Below are positions 42,236 through 50,322 of a stretch of 64,000 bases of DNA, piece after piece. Source of the DNA: Streptomyces sp. NBC_01268 (GTDB lineage: Bacteria > Actinomycetota > Actinomycetes > Streptomycetales > Streptomycetaceae). The position numbers and the translations under genes were made by a program. The stretch spans positions 186,001 to 250,000 of the forward strand of contig NZ_CP108454.1 of the NCBI RefSeq assembly GCF_036240795.1. Direction: 5' to 3'. How positions within the stretch are numbered: the first letter of the stretch is position 1; every line of letters starts with the position of its first letter. The notes under the pieces are model-generated. The model was not told the origin of the DNA. It did no database searches and saw nothing but the letters and a program-made list of their open reading frames with translations.

Positions 42236-42778
42236 ATGCCCCGCCTCGCGCTGTACACATTCGGCGTCCTGAAGTCACCTCTCACCGATCCCACACCCCT
42301 CACGCGCGAACTCCAGGACGCCGGCAAGGCCATCTACCAGAAGATCGGACAGCATCCCGGGTACCTCACTCGCGCCCAAGCGGCAGACAGCACCCTGGGC
42401 ACCCACTTCGACCTGGACTGGGGTGCATGGGGAGAGTTCGCCGTACCGACCTGGTACGGCAAGGGCCGAGCGGCGGGAACCACCGCCCTGGACGCCACCC
42501 TCTCGCTCTGGACCGACCCGCACTCGGCCTTCGACGCCATCTACACCGGTCTGCACCGTGCGGCTCTGAACAGGCGTTACGACTGGTTCGAGAGGACGGG
42601 ACACCCGAGTTACGTACTCTGGTGGGTTTCTGACGAGGCGATACCCGCCTGGCAGGACGGGGTTTCCAAGCTGGAACACCTCCACGAGCACGGCTCCGCG
42701 CCGCACGCCTTCACCTTCCACCACTCCTTCGCCCCGGACGGAACTCCGACCGAGATCAAAGGCATCGGGTCGAAGTGA
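42236..42778 (+). CDS. DUF3291 family protein
   Basis: A 180-residue protein beginning MPRLALYTFGVLKSPLTDPT, the family's usual YTFGxL opening. It also has LDATLSLWTDPHSAFDAIYT, WFERTGHPSYVLWWV and a histidine-rich HEHGSAPHAFTFHHSF segment. The family resembles heme-binding or monooxygenase-like dimeric ferredoxin-fold proteins, but its function is unproven. ATG 42236 has an excellent AAGGAGAG site. Confidence 0.88.
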   Translation: MPRLALYTFGVLKSPLTDPTPLTRELQDAGKAIYQKIGQHPGYLTRAQAADSTLGTHFDLDWGAWGEFAVPTWYGKGRAAGTTALDATLSLWTDPHSAFDAIYTGLHRAALNRRYDWFERTGHPSYVLWWVSDEAIPAWQDGVSKLEHLHEHGSAPHAFTFHHSFAPDGTPTEIKGIGSK

Positions 42779-42805
42779 CCCGCGCCTCGTCGGCATGGTC
42801 GGTTC

Positions 42806-43333
42806 TCATGCGTTCCCGGGTTGTGTCACCAGATCACGGGCCATGCGCACGTTGGGCAACCTGCCTCGCCACAGCTCGCGCTCACCCGTGAGCTCGAACC
42901 CGTATCGCTCGTAGAACCGGACCGCTCTCTCGTTGTACTCAGTCACCCACAAGCGCATGGGGACATCGTCCGCCCATGCCAGGAACTCGTCCATCAGCCG
43001 GCGGCCGGTGCCCTGGCCTTGGGCTTCGTCCAGCAGGTACATCGGTCCGAGACCGACCACGGTGTCCCGGCGGCCGCAGAGGACTCCGACGATCTGCGCC
43101 CCGGAACGGACGACGCGGCAGAACAGCAGCTCTGGGTGACGTATCACCTCCTCGATGAACTGTTGCCACTGCCCTATGCCCTCCGCGGAGACAGCAGACC
43201 CTCGTTGCTCGAGAATCCATGTCTCATCAACGCCGGCGTCTTCGTTCGGGTAGGTCTGGAGCCAGGCCGTGAGCAACATACGGCCCACGGATTCAGCATC
43301 GCCAGGGTCGGGCACTTCGATCTGGTGAACCAT
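42806..43333 (-). CDS. GNAT family N-acetyltransferase
   Basis: A 175-residue GNAT enzyme. The acetyl-CoA loop is LLDEAQGQGTGRRLMDEFLA (Q-G-Q-G-T-G-R), preceded by strand four (VVGLGPMYL) and followed by LWVTEYNERAVRFYERYGFE, the motif B region. The N-terminus VPDPGDAESVGRMLLTAWLQ is typical of the general acetyltransferase group. Acceptor unknown. The start at 43333 is favoured over the longer GTG at 43363. Confidence 0.9.
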   Translation of the reverse strand: MVHQIEVPDPGDAESVGRMLLTAWLQTYPNEDAGVDETWILEQRGSAVSAEGIGQWQQFIEEVIRHPELLFCRVVRSGAQIVGVLCGRRDTVVGLGPMYLLDEAQGQGTGRRLMDEFLAWADDVPMRLWVTEYNERAVRFYERYGFELTGERELWRGRLPNVRMARDLVTQPGNA

Positions 43334-43462
43334 GCGGTCATTCTCATGGTGCGACCGAGCCACCGCATGCGGATATGCCCGAACCGTCAGCCGGGCGACG
43401 AAGCGCCGCTCGACGAGGGGCAGTTCCTTCAGCCGAGGTCACGGTGGGGCACTGGGGGCGCA

Positions 43463-43490
43463 GGCCGCACCCCGGGGACGGGGTGCGGCC
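43463..43490 (-). terminator. 11-bp hairpin after VOC gene
   Basis: GGCCGCACCCC (43463-43473) pairs with GGGGTGCGGCC (43480-43490) around a six-base loop, 15 bases past the stop of the leftward VOC gene. Confidence 0.82.
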
Positions 43491-43504
43491 CGCAGCGCAG
43501 GTGC

Positions 43505-43894
43505 CTACGCGGTCCAGCCGCCGTACGGCACGGTGATCAGCTCCATGGCATGGCCCGCGGGGTCCATGAAGTACACCCCGCGGCCGCCGTCGTTGTGGTT
43601 GATCGCGCCGGGCTGCTGCCGCTGCGGGTCGGCATAGTGCTCGACGCCGAGCTCGCAGATCCTCCTGTACGCCGCGTCGAACTCCTCCTCGGAGACCAGG
43701 AAGGCGTAGTGCTGCATCACGATGTGGTCCGCGGGGATGGTGGCGAAGTCCAGCGTGACGCCGTTGCTCAGGCGGACCGCGATGAACGGGCCCCACTCTG
43801 CGGTGATCTCAACGCCCAGCAGGTCCACGAAGAACTGGGCGGACTCCCGGTTGTCCCGGGCATGGACGATCGTGTGGTTCAACTCGACTGACAA
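43505..43894 (-). CDS. VOC (glyoxalase-like) family protein
   Basis: A 129-residue glyoxalase-fold protein. It has VELNHTIVHARDNRESAQFF, then VDLLGVE for the first half, and GRGVYFMDPAGHAMELIT with the metal-ligand glutamate at the end. The start is a TTG at 43894, chosen for its perfect GGAGG site at six bases; longer in-frame starts add non-conserved Arg-rich sequence. The reaction is unknown. A terminator follows. Confidence 0.88.
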   Translation of the reverse strand: MSVELNHTIVHARDNRESAQFFVDLLGVEITAEWGPFIAVRLSNGVTLDFATIPADHIVMQHYAFLVSEEEFDAAYRRICELGVEHYADPQRQQPGAINHNDGGRGVYFMDPAGHAMELITVPYGGWTA

Positions 43895-44100
43895 GGAATG
43901 CCTCCGAAGGCACCTTCTGACACCTCCATGCCTCACCCAGCCGGTGATCGACACGCGATGTCCCGGTAGATCCTAGCCGACCTTGTCAACGAGACGTCCA
44001 TGTGCGGCGTCAGGGGTTCGATCCGCTCCCCCACCCCGTCCGCCACCTCATCTCGGCCCGCCACAAGACCACTGCCCCGACCGGCTATAGGGTCCGTCCT

Positions 44101-44730
44101 GTGGCGAATCATCGGGACGAGACCAAGGCGGCCTACGACGGTGTCGTCGAGCTGTACGCGTCGCTGTTCGCGGACCGGCTGGAGGCACGGCCGTTCGCCC
44201 GGGCCATGATCGGCACCTTCGCCGAACTGGTGCGCGCGACGGGCAACCCACGGGCGGCGGACGTCGGGTGCGGGCCCGGACATCTCACGGCCATGCTGAA
44301 CGAACTGGGCCTGGACGCCTTCGGGCTCGACCTCTCTCCGGGCATGATCGACCACGCCCGCCGGGCCCATCCGGGGCTGCGCTTCCAGGAGGCGCGGATG
44401 GAGTCCCTGCCGATCGAGGACGGTGCGCTCGGAGGCGTACTGGCCCACTACTCGATGATCCACACCCCTCCGCGGGAACTGCCGGAGCTGCTCGACGAAC
44501 AGGCACGCGTCCTGGCCCCGGGCGGCCTGCTCCTGGTCTCCTTCTTCGGGACGGACGGACCGGAGCCGATCCGATTCGACCACAAGGTGACGCCTGCCTA
44601 CAGCTGGCCGGCGGACGACCTTGCCGGACTACTGGCCGACGCCGGTCTCGTGCCCTTCGCCCGGCTGCTCCACGACCCGGCCACCGAACGGGGCTTCCTC
44701 GACTCCCACCTGCTGGCCCGCCGTTCGTAG
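44101..44730 (+). CDS. class I SAM-dependent methyltransferase
   Basis: A 209-residue methyltransferase starting at GTG 44101. SAM motif I is AADVGCGPGHLTAML, motif II FGLDLSPGM, motif IV LAHYSMIHTPP and motif VI LAPGGLLLVSFFG. It is of the Ubiquinone/Methyltransf_11 class, whose substrates vary widely. It stands alone, and its 3' end converges on the DUF4291 gene with a small hairpin between. Confidence 0.92.
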   Translation: MANHRDETKAAYDGVVELYASLFADRLEARPFARAMIGTFAELVRATGNPRAADVGCGPGHLTAMLNELGLDAFGLDLSPGMIDHARRAHPGLRFQEARMESLPIEDGALGGVLAHYSMIHTPPRELPELLDEQARVLAPGGLLLVSFFGTDGPEPIRFDHKVTPAYSWPADDLAGLLADAGLVPFARLLHDPATERGFLDSHLLARRS

Positions 44731-44794
44731 GGCCCGTCCCCGCACTGCCGGCTCGGAAGGCCGGTCGCTGTCCGACCGGAAGCGCCGGACAGGC

Positions 44795-44814
44795 CCTACG
44801 GCGTGTGCCGTAGG
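44795..44814. terminator. 8-bp hairpin between convergent genes
   Basis: CCTACGGC (44795-44802) pairs with GCCGTAGG (44807-44814) around a GTGT loop, between the convergent methyltransferase and DUF4291 genes. It is modest in strength. Confidence 0.55.
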
Positions 44815-44862
44815 CGCTCGTTTGGCGATGGCTCGGGGGGGCGGACCCTCACCGGTCCGCCC

Positions 44863-45429
44863 TCATCTGCCGGGGGAAACGAGGCCTTCCAGCGCCCGGG
44901 GCATCGGGTAGGCGCGCTCCGCAGGAAGCAGCCGCTGCGCCTTGCTCGCGTGCCCGGTCTGTATGAGCGTCGCGGCCTTGCGAACCAGGGGGGTGAGGTC
45001 GGTGAGACCGACGATCCACTCGTCGGTGAACGTGCGGATCAGGTGACGGCCGATGCCGACCTGGATGCTGTAGTGGTTCAGTGCCGCTCCGCGAGGCGAA
45101 CGCTCCGGGTCCCACTGGACGTGTACGGCTGCCTGGGCCACCGCCGCCGGGTCGGCGGTCGTCAGCACGGCCTGGGACAGGGCCTCCTCCCAGCCCTCCC
45201 GGGTGATCCGCACCGCGAGAACGCGTTCCTGGCCGGGCTTGCGGGCCCAGTTGCTGCGGTGCATCAACCACATGAACGACGGCTTGATCCATGTCATCCG
45301 GTGGAACGAGAACGGCGCGACGAAGCGGCCGGCCCGGAGTGCCGGGTCAGCGATGGCAGGTGAGTACGCCTGATAGACCACGATCGTGCGAGCGTCGTAG
45401 TCGGCACGGATCTGATGCTGGGGCGTCAT
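44863..45429 (-). CDS. DUF4291 domain protein
   Basis: A 188-residue soluble protein with the DUF4291 pattern: [61 protein letters not shown] and [10 protein letters not shown]. The family is common in bacteria and fungi, with no known activity. ATG 45429 is the family start. Confidence 0.93.
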   Translation of the reverse strand: MTPQHQIRADYDARTIVVYQAYSPAIADPALRAGRFVAPFSFHRMTWIKPSFMWLMHRSNWARKPGQERVLAVRITREGWEEALSQAVLTTADPAAVAQAAVHVQWDPERSPRGAALNHYSIQVGIGRHLIRTFTDEWIVGLTDLTPLVRKAATLIQTGHASKAQRLLPAERAYPMPRALEGLVSPGR

Positions 45430-45724
45430 GCTCCGCACCCTGCCATCTGGTCCGCCGACGCGGCGAGCCGATTTCGCCGCACCAGTCCGGGCGTCACGAC
45501 AGACCGGCAAGCGGCGTGCGCCGTGGACGCGCTCGCGGCGGGCGCCGGCTGGACTGCGAGCGGCGGCGCGGGGATCACGGCAGCGAGAGTCGCGGTTGCG
45601 GGGGATCTTTCGCGCGTGGCCGCAGGCACCCCGGACAGGCTCTGACCGTGCAGCGGGGTCAACGCGCGGGCCTGCGGAACCCAGCCCCTTTCCGGGTGTC
45701 GAGACGGGGCCGCCGGCTCCGTCC

Positions 45725-45736
45725 CCGGTATACCGG
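45725..45736. promoter_or_regulatory. 12-bp palindrome upstream of VOC gene
   Basis: CCGGTATACCGG is a perfect palindrome 39-50 bases before the VOC start at 45775. It could be an operator. The rest of the 345-base gap (45430-45774) between the divergent DUF4291 and VOC genes shows no gene. Confidence 0.4.
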
Positions 45737-45774
45737 TGGCCTCGAAGAGGCGGCAGCGGAGAGGGAGAACGATC

Positions 45775-46215
45775 ATGGTGCTTCATCGGATGGACAACGT
45801 CGGCATCGTCGTCGAGGACCTGGAGGGCGCCATCGCCTTCTTCAGCGAACTGGGCATGGAGGTCGAGGGCAGGGCACAGATCGAGGGGCTCTTCGCCGAC
45901 CAGGCCGTCGGACTCGACCAGGTCCGCAGCGACATCGCGATGATGCGGACTCCGGACGGCCACGGCAAGCTGGAGCTCGCGCAGTACCACAACCCCGCGG
46001 TGGTCGGCTGCGAGCCGCGGAACCCGCCGCCGAACACGCTGGGTCTGCATCGCGTCATGTTCGCCGTCGACGACATCGACGACACCATCGCCCGTCTGCG
46101 CCCCCACGGTGCGGAAGTCATCGGCGAGGTGGCGCAGTACGAGGACGTCTACCGGCTGTGCTACCTCCGGGGCCCGTCGGGCATCCTCCTCGCCCTGGCA
46201 GAGCAGATCGGCTGA
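45775..46215 (+). CDS. VOC (glyoxalase-like) family protein
   Basis: A 146-residue protein of the vicinal-oxygen-chelate superfamily. It has [20 protein letters not shown] at the start, with the first metal ligand His, then [25 protein letters not shown] and a closing [14 protein letters not shown] with the glutamate ligand. It resembles methylmalonyl-CoA-epimerase/lactoylglutathione-lyase relatives. ATG 45775 has a GGAGAGGGAG site. It converges on the GlxA-type regulator. Confidence 0.92.
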   Translation: MVLHRMDNVGIVVEDLEGAIAFFSELGMEVEGRAQIEGLFADQAVGLDQVRSDIAMMRTPDGHGKLELAQYHNPAVVGCEPRNPPPNTLGLHRVMFAVDDIDDTIARLRPHGAEVIGEVAQYEDVYRLCYLRGPSGILLALAEQIG

Positions 46216-46417
46216 CGGTCCCGGGTCCACGAGCGGGCGCACGGCATGGCGAGCCACCGCCCCGAGTCGCCGCTGGGCGAGAGGATCCGCTTCGACGCGG
46301 CGCCACGCGGCCGGGCCATGCCGGGCAGCTGGGCGGTCGTGGCGCCGTCAGCCCGGCCCCGGCACGCCGACGTCCCGTCCGGCCGCGGGCCGGGGAGGGA
46401 CGGTGAGGCGGCACCGG

Positions 46418-47353
46418 TCACGCGCGGAAGGTACGGCGGTACGCGTCGGGCGGGACGCCCACGCTGCGGTGGAAGTGGCGGCGCAGGGTGGTGGCGGTTC
46501 CCATGCCGGTGGTCTCGGCGATGGTGTCGACGGTGGCGTCGGTGGTCTCCAGGAGCTCCTGGGCGCGGCGGATGCGCTGGGTGTGCAGCCACTGGAGCGG
46601 GGTGGTGCCCGTGATGTGCTTGAAGTGCCGGGCCAGGTGACGGGAGCTCATGCGGGCCCGGCGGGCCAGGTCCTCGACACTGAGGGGCCGGTCCAGTCGC
46701 TCCAGGGCCCAGGGCAGGAGGTCGGTCAGGGGGTGGTTGCCCGGGGCGGGGAGGGGGGTCGCGATGAACTGGGCCTGGCCGCCGTCGCGGTGCGGTGGGA
46801 TGACCAGGCGGCGGGCGATCCTGTTCGCGTCGGCCGAGCCGTGGTCGAGGCGTACCAGGTGCAGGCACAGGTCCATGGCGGCGGCCTTTCCCGCGGAGGT
46901 CAGGACGTCGCCGTTGTCGACGTAGAGGACGTCCGGGTCGACGGTGGTGGCGGGGTGACGCCGGGCCAGCTCCCGGGTGTGGGCCCAGTGCGTCGTGGCG
47001 CGCCGGCCGTCGAGCAGGCCGGCGGCGCCGAGGACGAAGGCGCCGGTGCACAAGGAGGCCACACGAGCACCGGCACGGTGGGCGGCACGTACGGCGTCGA
47101 GCAGCTCCGCCGGGGGTTCGCGGTCGGTGTCGGCCCAGCCGGGGACGATGACGGTGTCCGCGTGCGCGAGGTGGCCCAGGTCCTGATCGGGTTCCAGGAC
47201 GAATCGGCCGACGCGCACGGGTCCGGGCCCGCACAGCGCGAAGTCGTACCAGGGGTTCACGACATGGGTGAGGTCGGATCCGAAGATCTCGACCGCTACG
47301 GACAGTTCGTAGTGGAGCATGCCGTCCGTGACGGCCAGCGCAACACGATGCAT
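46418..47353 (-). CDS. GlxA/FtrA-type AraC regulator
   Basis: A 311-residue regulator made of an N-terminal DJ-1/PfpI domain with the nucleophile-elbow cysteine in ASLCTGAFVLGAAGLL, then the segment RRATTHW. The C-terminal AraC double helix-turn-helix has LSVEDLARRARMSSRHLARH, then TTPLQWLHTQRIRRAQELLE and VDTIAETTGMGTATTLRRHF. It is divergent from the saccharopine-dehydrogenase-like gene across 132 bases, which is the likely target. Confidence 0.94.
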   Translation of the reverse strand: MHRVALAVTDGMLHYELSVAVEIFGSDLTHVVNPWYDFALCGPGPVRVGRFVLEPDQDLGHLAHADTVIVPGWADTDREPPAELLDAVRAAHRAGARVASLCTGAFVLGAAGLLDGRRATTHWAHTRELARRHPATTVDPDVLYVDNGDVLTSAGKAAAMDLCLHLVRLDHGSADANRIARRLVIPPHRDGGQAQFIATPLPAPGNHPLTDLLPWALERLDRPLSVEDLARRARMSSRHLARHFKHITGTTPLQWLHTQRIRRAQELLETTDATVDTIAETTGMGTATTLRRHFHRSVGVPPDAYRRTFRA

Positions 47354-47485
47354 GTCCGAAAGTGTACGCGTCCCGTCGTTTCCGACTCTCGTGCGGGGCT
47401 CATGCGGCCCGGCACGATGAGGGCATCACATCGGGCCGCAGCGGAACGAGACCGTCGCGGACGTACGAATGCAGGGAGCAGTCTC

Positions 47486-48523
47486 ATGGAGTCTGGCCGA
47501 CGGGTAGCGGTGTTCGGGGCGTACGGTCACACCGGGCGGTTCGTGGTCGCGGAGCTGCTCGCCCGTGGTTTCGTGGCCGTGCCGTCGGGGCGCAACGCGG
47601 AGGCGCTGCGGGAGCTGGCCGACGAGAACGGCTTGGAGGCACGAGTGGCGTCGGCGGACGACGCCGCCTCGCTGGACCGCGCCCTGGCGGGCACGGCGGC
47701 GGTCATCAACTGCGCCGGGCCCTTCGCCTCGACGACGGGCCCCGTGATCGAGGCCGCGCTGCGCGCGGGCATCCCGTACCTGGACGTGGCCGCCGAGATC
47801 GAGGCCAACCTCGACACCTTCGCCCACTACCGCGACCGCGCCAAGGACGCGGGGGCGGTGATCGTCCCGGCCATGGCCTTCTTCGGCGGCCTGGGCGACC
47901 TGCTGGCCACCGCGGCCATGGACGACTGGACCTCCGCCGACGAGGCGCACATCGCCTACGCGCTCAGCAGCTGGCACCCCACCGCCGGCACCCGCCTGTC
48001 CGGCGCGGTCTCCCGCGAGCGACGCGGCGCGCGCCGTCTGCGCTACCACGGCGGCCGGTGGGAGCACCGCACCGACGCCTCCCCCACCCTCGACTGGGAC
48101 TTCCCCCAGCCTCTCGGCCGGCGGCCTGTGATCGGGGAGTTCACCATGGCGGACGTCGTGACCGTCCCCCAGCACCTCCCCATCCCGGACGTGACCACCT
48201 ACATGAGCATCGAGGCGGCCCGCGACGTCGCCTCCACCGACACCCCGGCCCCGACGGCCGCCGACGGGAGCGGTCGTTCCGACCAGACCTTCCTCGTCGA
48301 CGTCCTGGTCCGCTCCGGCGGAGCCGAACGCCGCGCCACGGCGGCCGGCCGGGACATCTACGCCGTCACCGCGCCCCTCGTCGTCGAAGCCCTGGACCGC
48401 GTCCTGACCGGCCGGACCAAGACCGTCGGTGTCGCCTCCGCCGGCGAGATCTTCGACGCCGCCGACTTCCTGCGAGCCCTCGCCCCCCACATCACGCTCG
48501 ACGGGCATCAGCAGGAGCTCTGA
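47486..48523 (+). CDS. saccharopine dehydrogenase-like NAD(P)-binding protein
   Basis: A 345-residue protein. Its N-terminal Rossmann domain (VAVFGAYGHTGRFVVAELLA) and INCAGPFASTTGPVIEAALR, then GIPYLDVAAEIE, are typical of the saccharopine-dehydrogenase-like trans-acting enoyl reductase group. There is no clear amino-acid substrate pocket, so the reaction is open. ATG 47486 has a GGGAGCAG site. The divergent GlxA-type gene probably regulates it. Confidence 0.92.
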   Translation: MESGRRVAVFGAYGHTGRFVVAELLARGFVAVPSGRNAEALRELADENGLEARVASADDAASLDRALAGTAAVINCAGPFASTTGPVIEAALRAGIPYLDVAAEIEANLDTFAHYRDRAKDAGAVIVPAMAFFGGLGDLLATAAMDDWTSADEAHIAYALSSWHPTAGTRLSGAVSRERRGARRLRYHGGRWEHRTDASPTLDWDFPQPLGRRPVIGEFTMADVVTVPQHLPIPDVTTYMSIEAARDVASTDTPAPTAADGSGRSDQTFLVDVLVRSGGAERRATAAGRDIYAVTAPLVVEALDRVLTGRTKTVGVASAGEIFDAADFLRALAPHITLDGHQQEL

Positions 48524-48555
48524 CCCGGCCTGCCGAGCCGCCCGGCAGGGCGGGT

Positions 48556-49020
48556 TCAGGAAGGGCGGCTGGTCGCGGTGATGCCGGCGAGGATGAGGTC
48601 GATGCCCGTGAGGAACTGCTCCCGGTCGTCGTGTCGGCGCATCTGGTCGGCGACGTCGTGGAGGAACGGGTAGTCGCCGACGTCGAGGCCCTGCCACGCC
48701 TCGGCCGCGGAGTCGAGGTGTTCGGCCCGCCGCGCACCGGCCCGCGAGGCCGCGAGGCCGTCCGCCGGTTCGGAGGGCTGGGCGTTCTGTCTGGTGGCGC
48801 CGAGGATGTAGAACACCAGCGTCGAGGTCGTGGCGAACCATTCGCTCCGTGGAATGCCCAGCGTGCGCACGCGCCCGCCGATGCTCTCGAAGACCCGAGG
48901 CGTCACTGCTCCCCAGGGACGGCGGGTGACCTGCACGGCGAGCTGGGTGGCCAGCCAGGGGTGTGCGGCAACCGCGTCGTACAGGCCGAGGGCGACGGCG
49001 CGGATCTGGTCGCGGCCGAC
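48556..49020 (-). pseudogene. TetR regulator, C-terminal part only
   Basis: The frame encodes the ligand domain of a TetR_C-type repressor: RAVALGLYDAVAAHPWLATQ, TRRPWGAVTPRVFESIGG and the end FLTGIDLILAGI. The helix-turn-helix and the start codon are absent. At about 49018 the sequence changes to a piece of flavin monooxygenase on the other strand. In related clusters a TetR gene is divergent from such a monooxygenase, so a deletion seems to have removed the shared promoter and both 5' ends. Confidence 0.75.
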
Positions 49021-49331
49021 ATCGACACCGGCGCCCTCCCGCCCCGGCTGCCCGGACCGGCGTTGGAAGGGGTCATGACCAGCCTCGAAGCGGTCACCAG
49101 CGTCCTGGAGGAGCGGGCGGTCGCGCTCGGCGCGCGGATCGTGCGCGACGCACCGCGACCCACTGGCAGGACCGCATCCGCTACGCCCCCGGCCCGGTGG
49201 TCAACGACCTCGGACTCGGCGCCCCGCTGATCCGGCCCGACGGTGTCGTGGCCTGGGCCGAGGGCCCCGACCCCGACCCCGAGGCGTTCCGGCGCGCCGC
49301 CACCCGCTGGTTCGGCGCCCCCACCGCATGA
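49018..49331 (+). pseudogene. flavin monooxygenase remnant
   Basis: There are two pieces in different frames. From 49018, DIDTGALPPRLPGPALEGVM, then VTSVLEERAVALGARIVRDA, is like the N-terminal half of FAD-dependent aromatic hydroxylases. From about 49150 to 49331, HWQDRIRYAPGPVVNDLGLG, then LIRPDGVVAWAEGPDPDPEA, is the C-terminal thioredoxin-like end. The dinucleotide-binding GxGxxG start and most of the middle are missing, so no active enzyme can be made. Confidence 0.68.
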
Positions 49332-49486
49332 CTGCGCACACCACGCGGCCCTGCCTGCGCCCGTTGCTTCCCGCCCGCCTGAAGGAGCGTCAGGTCTACC
49401 GCTGACCGCAGGTCGTTCGATCCGGATGCCTCGCCGCCGATGCCGGCGGAGTGCGGTCGGTTGAGGCCGAGACTAGAAAAACGCGA

Positions 49487-49514
49487 CAGGGGCCCGGCAC
49501 ATGCCGGGCCCCTG
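49487..49514 (-). terminator. 13-bp hairpin terminating tRNA-fMet transcript
   Basis: CAGGGGCCCGGCA (49487-49499) and TGCCGGGCCCCTG (49502-49514) form a strong stem. Read leftward, it is soon followed by a run of five T (GTCGCGTTTTTC), a good intrinsic terminator for the tRNA. Confidence 0.88.
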
Positions 49515-49521
49515 CCTTTCG

Positions 49522-49595
49522 TAGCGGGGACAGGATTTGAACCTGCGACCTCTGGGTTATGAGCCCAGCGAGCTACCGAGCTGCTCCACCCCGCG
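49522..49595 (-). tRNA. initiator tRNA-fMet (CAT)
   Basis: A full cloverleaf can be drawn on the minus strand: acceptor stem CGCGGGG/CCCCGCT, a D-arm with AGCTCGGTAGCT, anticodon arm CTGGG-CTCATAA-CCCAG and T-arm GCAGGTTCAAATCCTGT. The CAT anticodon, the unpaired C1-U72 end and three consecutive G-C pairs next to the anticodon loop mark it as the initiator rather than the elongator. CCA is not encoded. Confidence 0.96.
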
Positions 49596-49649
49596 TCGGT
49601 AGTGCCACCTTACACGGCTGACGACGCGAGATGCGAACAGGTCTACCGG

Positions 49650-49850
49650 TCAGCCGCGAACGATGTTCTCGGCCTGCGGACCCTTCTGCCCCTGGGTGAC
49701 GTCGAAGGTGACCACCTCGCCCTCGACCAGCTCCCGGTACCCGTTGCCGCTGATGTTGGAGTAGTGAGCGAAGACGTCCGGGCCGCCGTCCTGGGCGATG
49801 AAACCGAAGCCCTTCTCAGCGTTGAACCATTTCACGGTGCCGCTGGCCAT
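49650..49850 (-). CDS. csp: CspA-family cold-shock protein
   Basis: A 66-residue single OB-fold protein: [20 protein letters not shown] with RNP1 KGFGFI, DVFAHYS as RNP2 and the closing [10 protein letters not shown]. These proteins bind single-stranded RNA or DNA and loosen mRNA structure. The upstream region is long and free of genes, fitting a structured 5' leader. It lies just after (in map order) the initiator tRNA on the same strand. Confidence 0.97.
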   Translation of the reverse strand: MASGTVKWFNAEKGFGFIAQDGGPDVFAHYSNISGNGYRELVEGEVVTFDVTQGQKGPQAENIVRG

Positions 49851-50322
49851 GCTGCGTATCCTTCGACTCTTGCCGGGTTCCCCCGGCGGGTGACGTGGAG
49901 AGGCCTTCCGCTGCCGGAGAGACCCGGCGTCCGTCCTACCCCGCCCAGGGCCCGACTATTCGATCACCCGTCCACGCATCGGATGTTGCACGGGCCGACA
50001 GCCGCACGACCCTCCCGAGCGCTGGGGCGAGGCGCCGCTGAGCCCCGTTGGGCCGTGATCGGCACACGGAGAGGCCCTGGCAGAGACCTTGCACGGGACG
50101 AGTGGAATCGGGGGCCTCGGGGCCGCCGTGAACGGTGCCGTGCGCGGCGTCGGCGAGCTCGCAGCCGCGGTCCTGCGGCGGTCGTGGAGTCCGGGTCCAG
50201 CCGGGGCCGGACAGGCGATCAGACGCCCGTCCATACCCCCGGGCAACCTGCCCTGACCTGGTGCTTTATCGGGGTACGCCTAGGCTTTGAGAGTCCTGGG
50301 GAGCAGCTTCGGAGGGGGCCTC
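49851..50322. other. intergenic region between csp and gyrase-B-like genes
   Basis: No gene was found in these 472 bases. The portion next to the cold-shock gene is probably its 5' leader. The GGAGGGGG ribosome site of the next gene is at 50311. No attachment-site-like copy of the tRNA end was noticed. Confidence 0.5.

Noticed and set aside
44005..44045. tRNA T-arm-like sequence (GGGGTTCGATCC)
   Set aside because: The flanking bases do not form a T-stem, and no anticodon or acceptor stem can be drawn. It is a chance match or a very old remnant.
49522..50322. Integrated element at tRNA-fMet
   Set aside because: No integrase gene and no second copy of the tRNA 3' end were found in the window.
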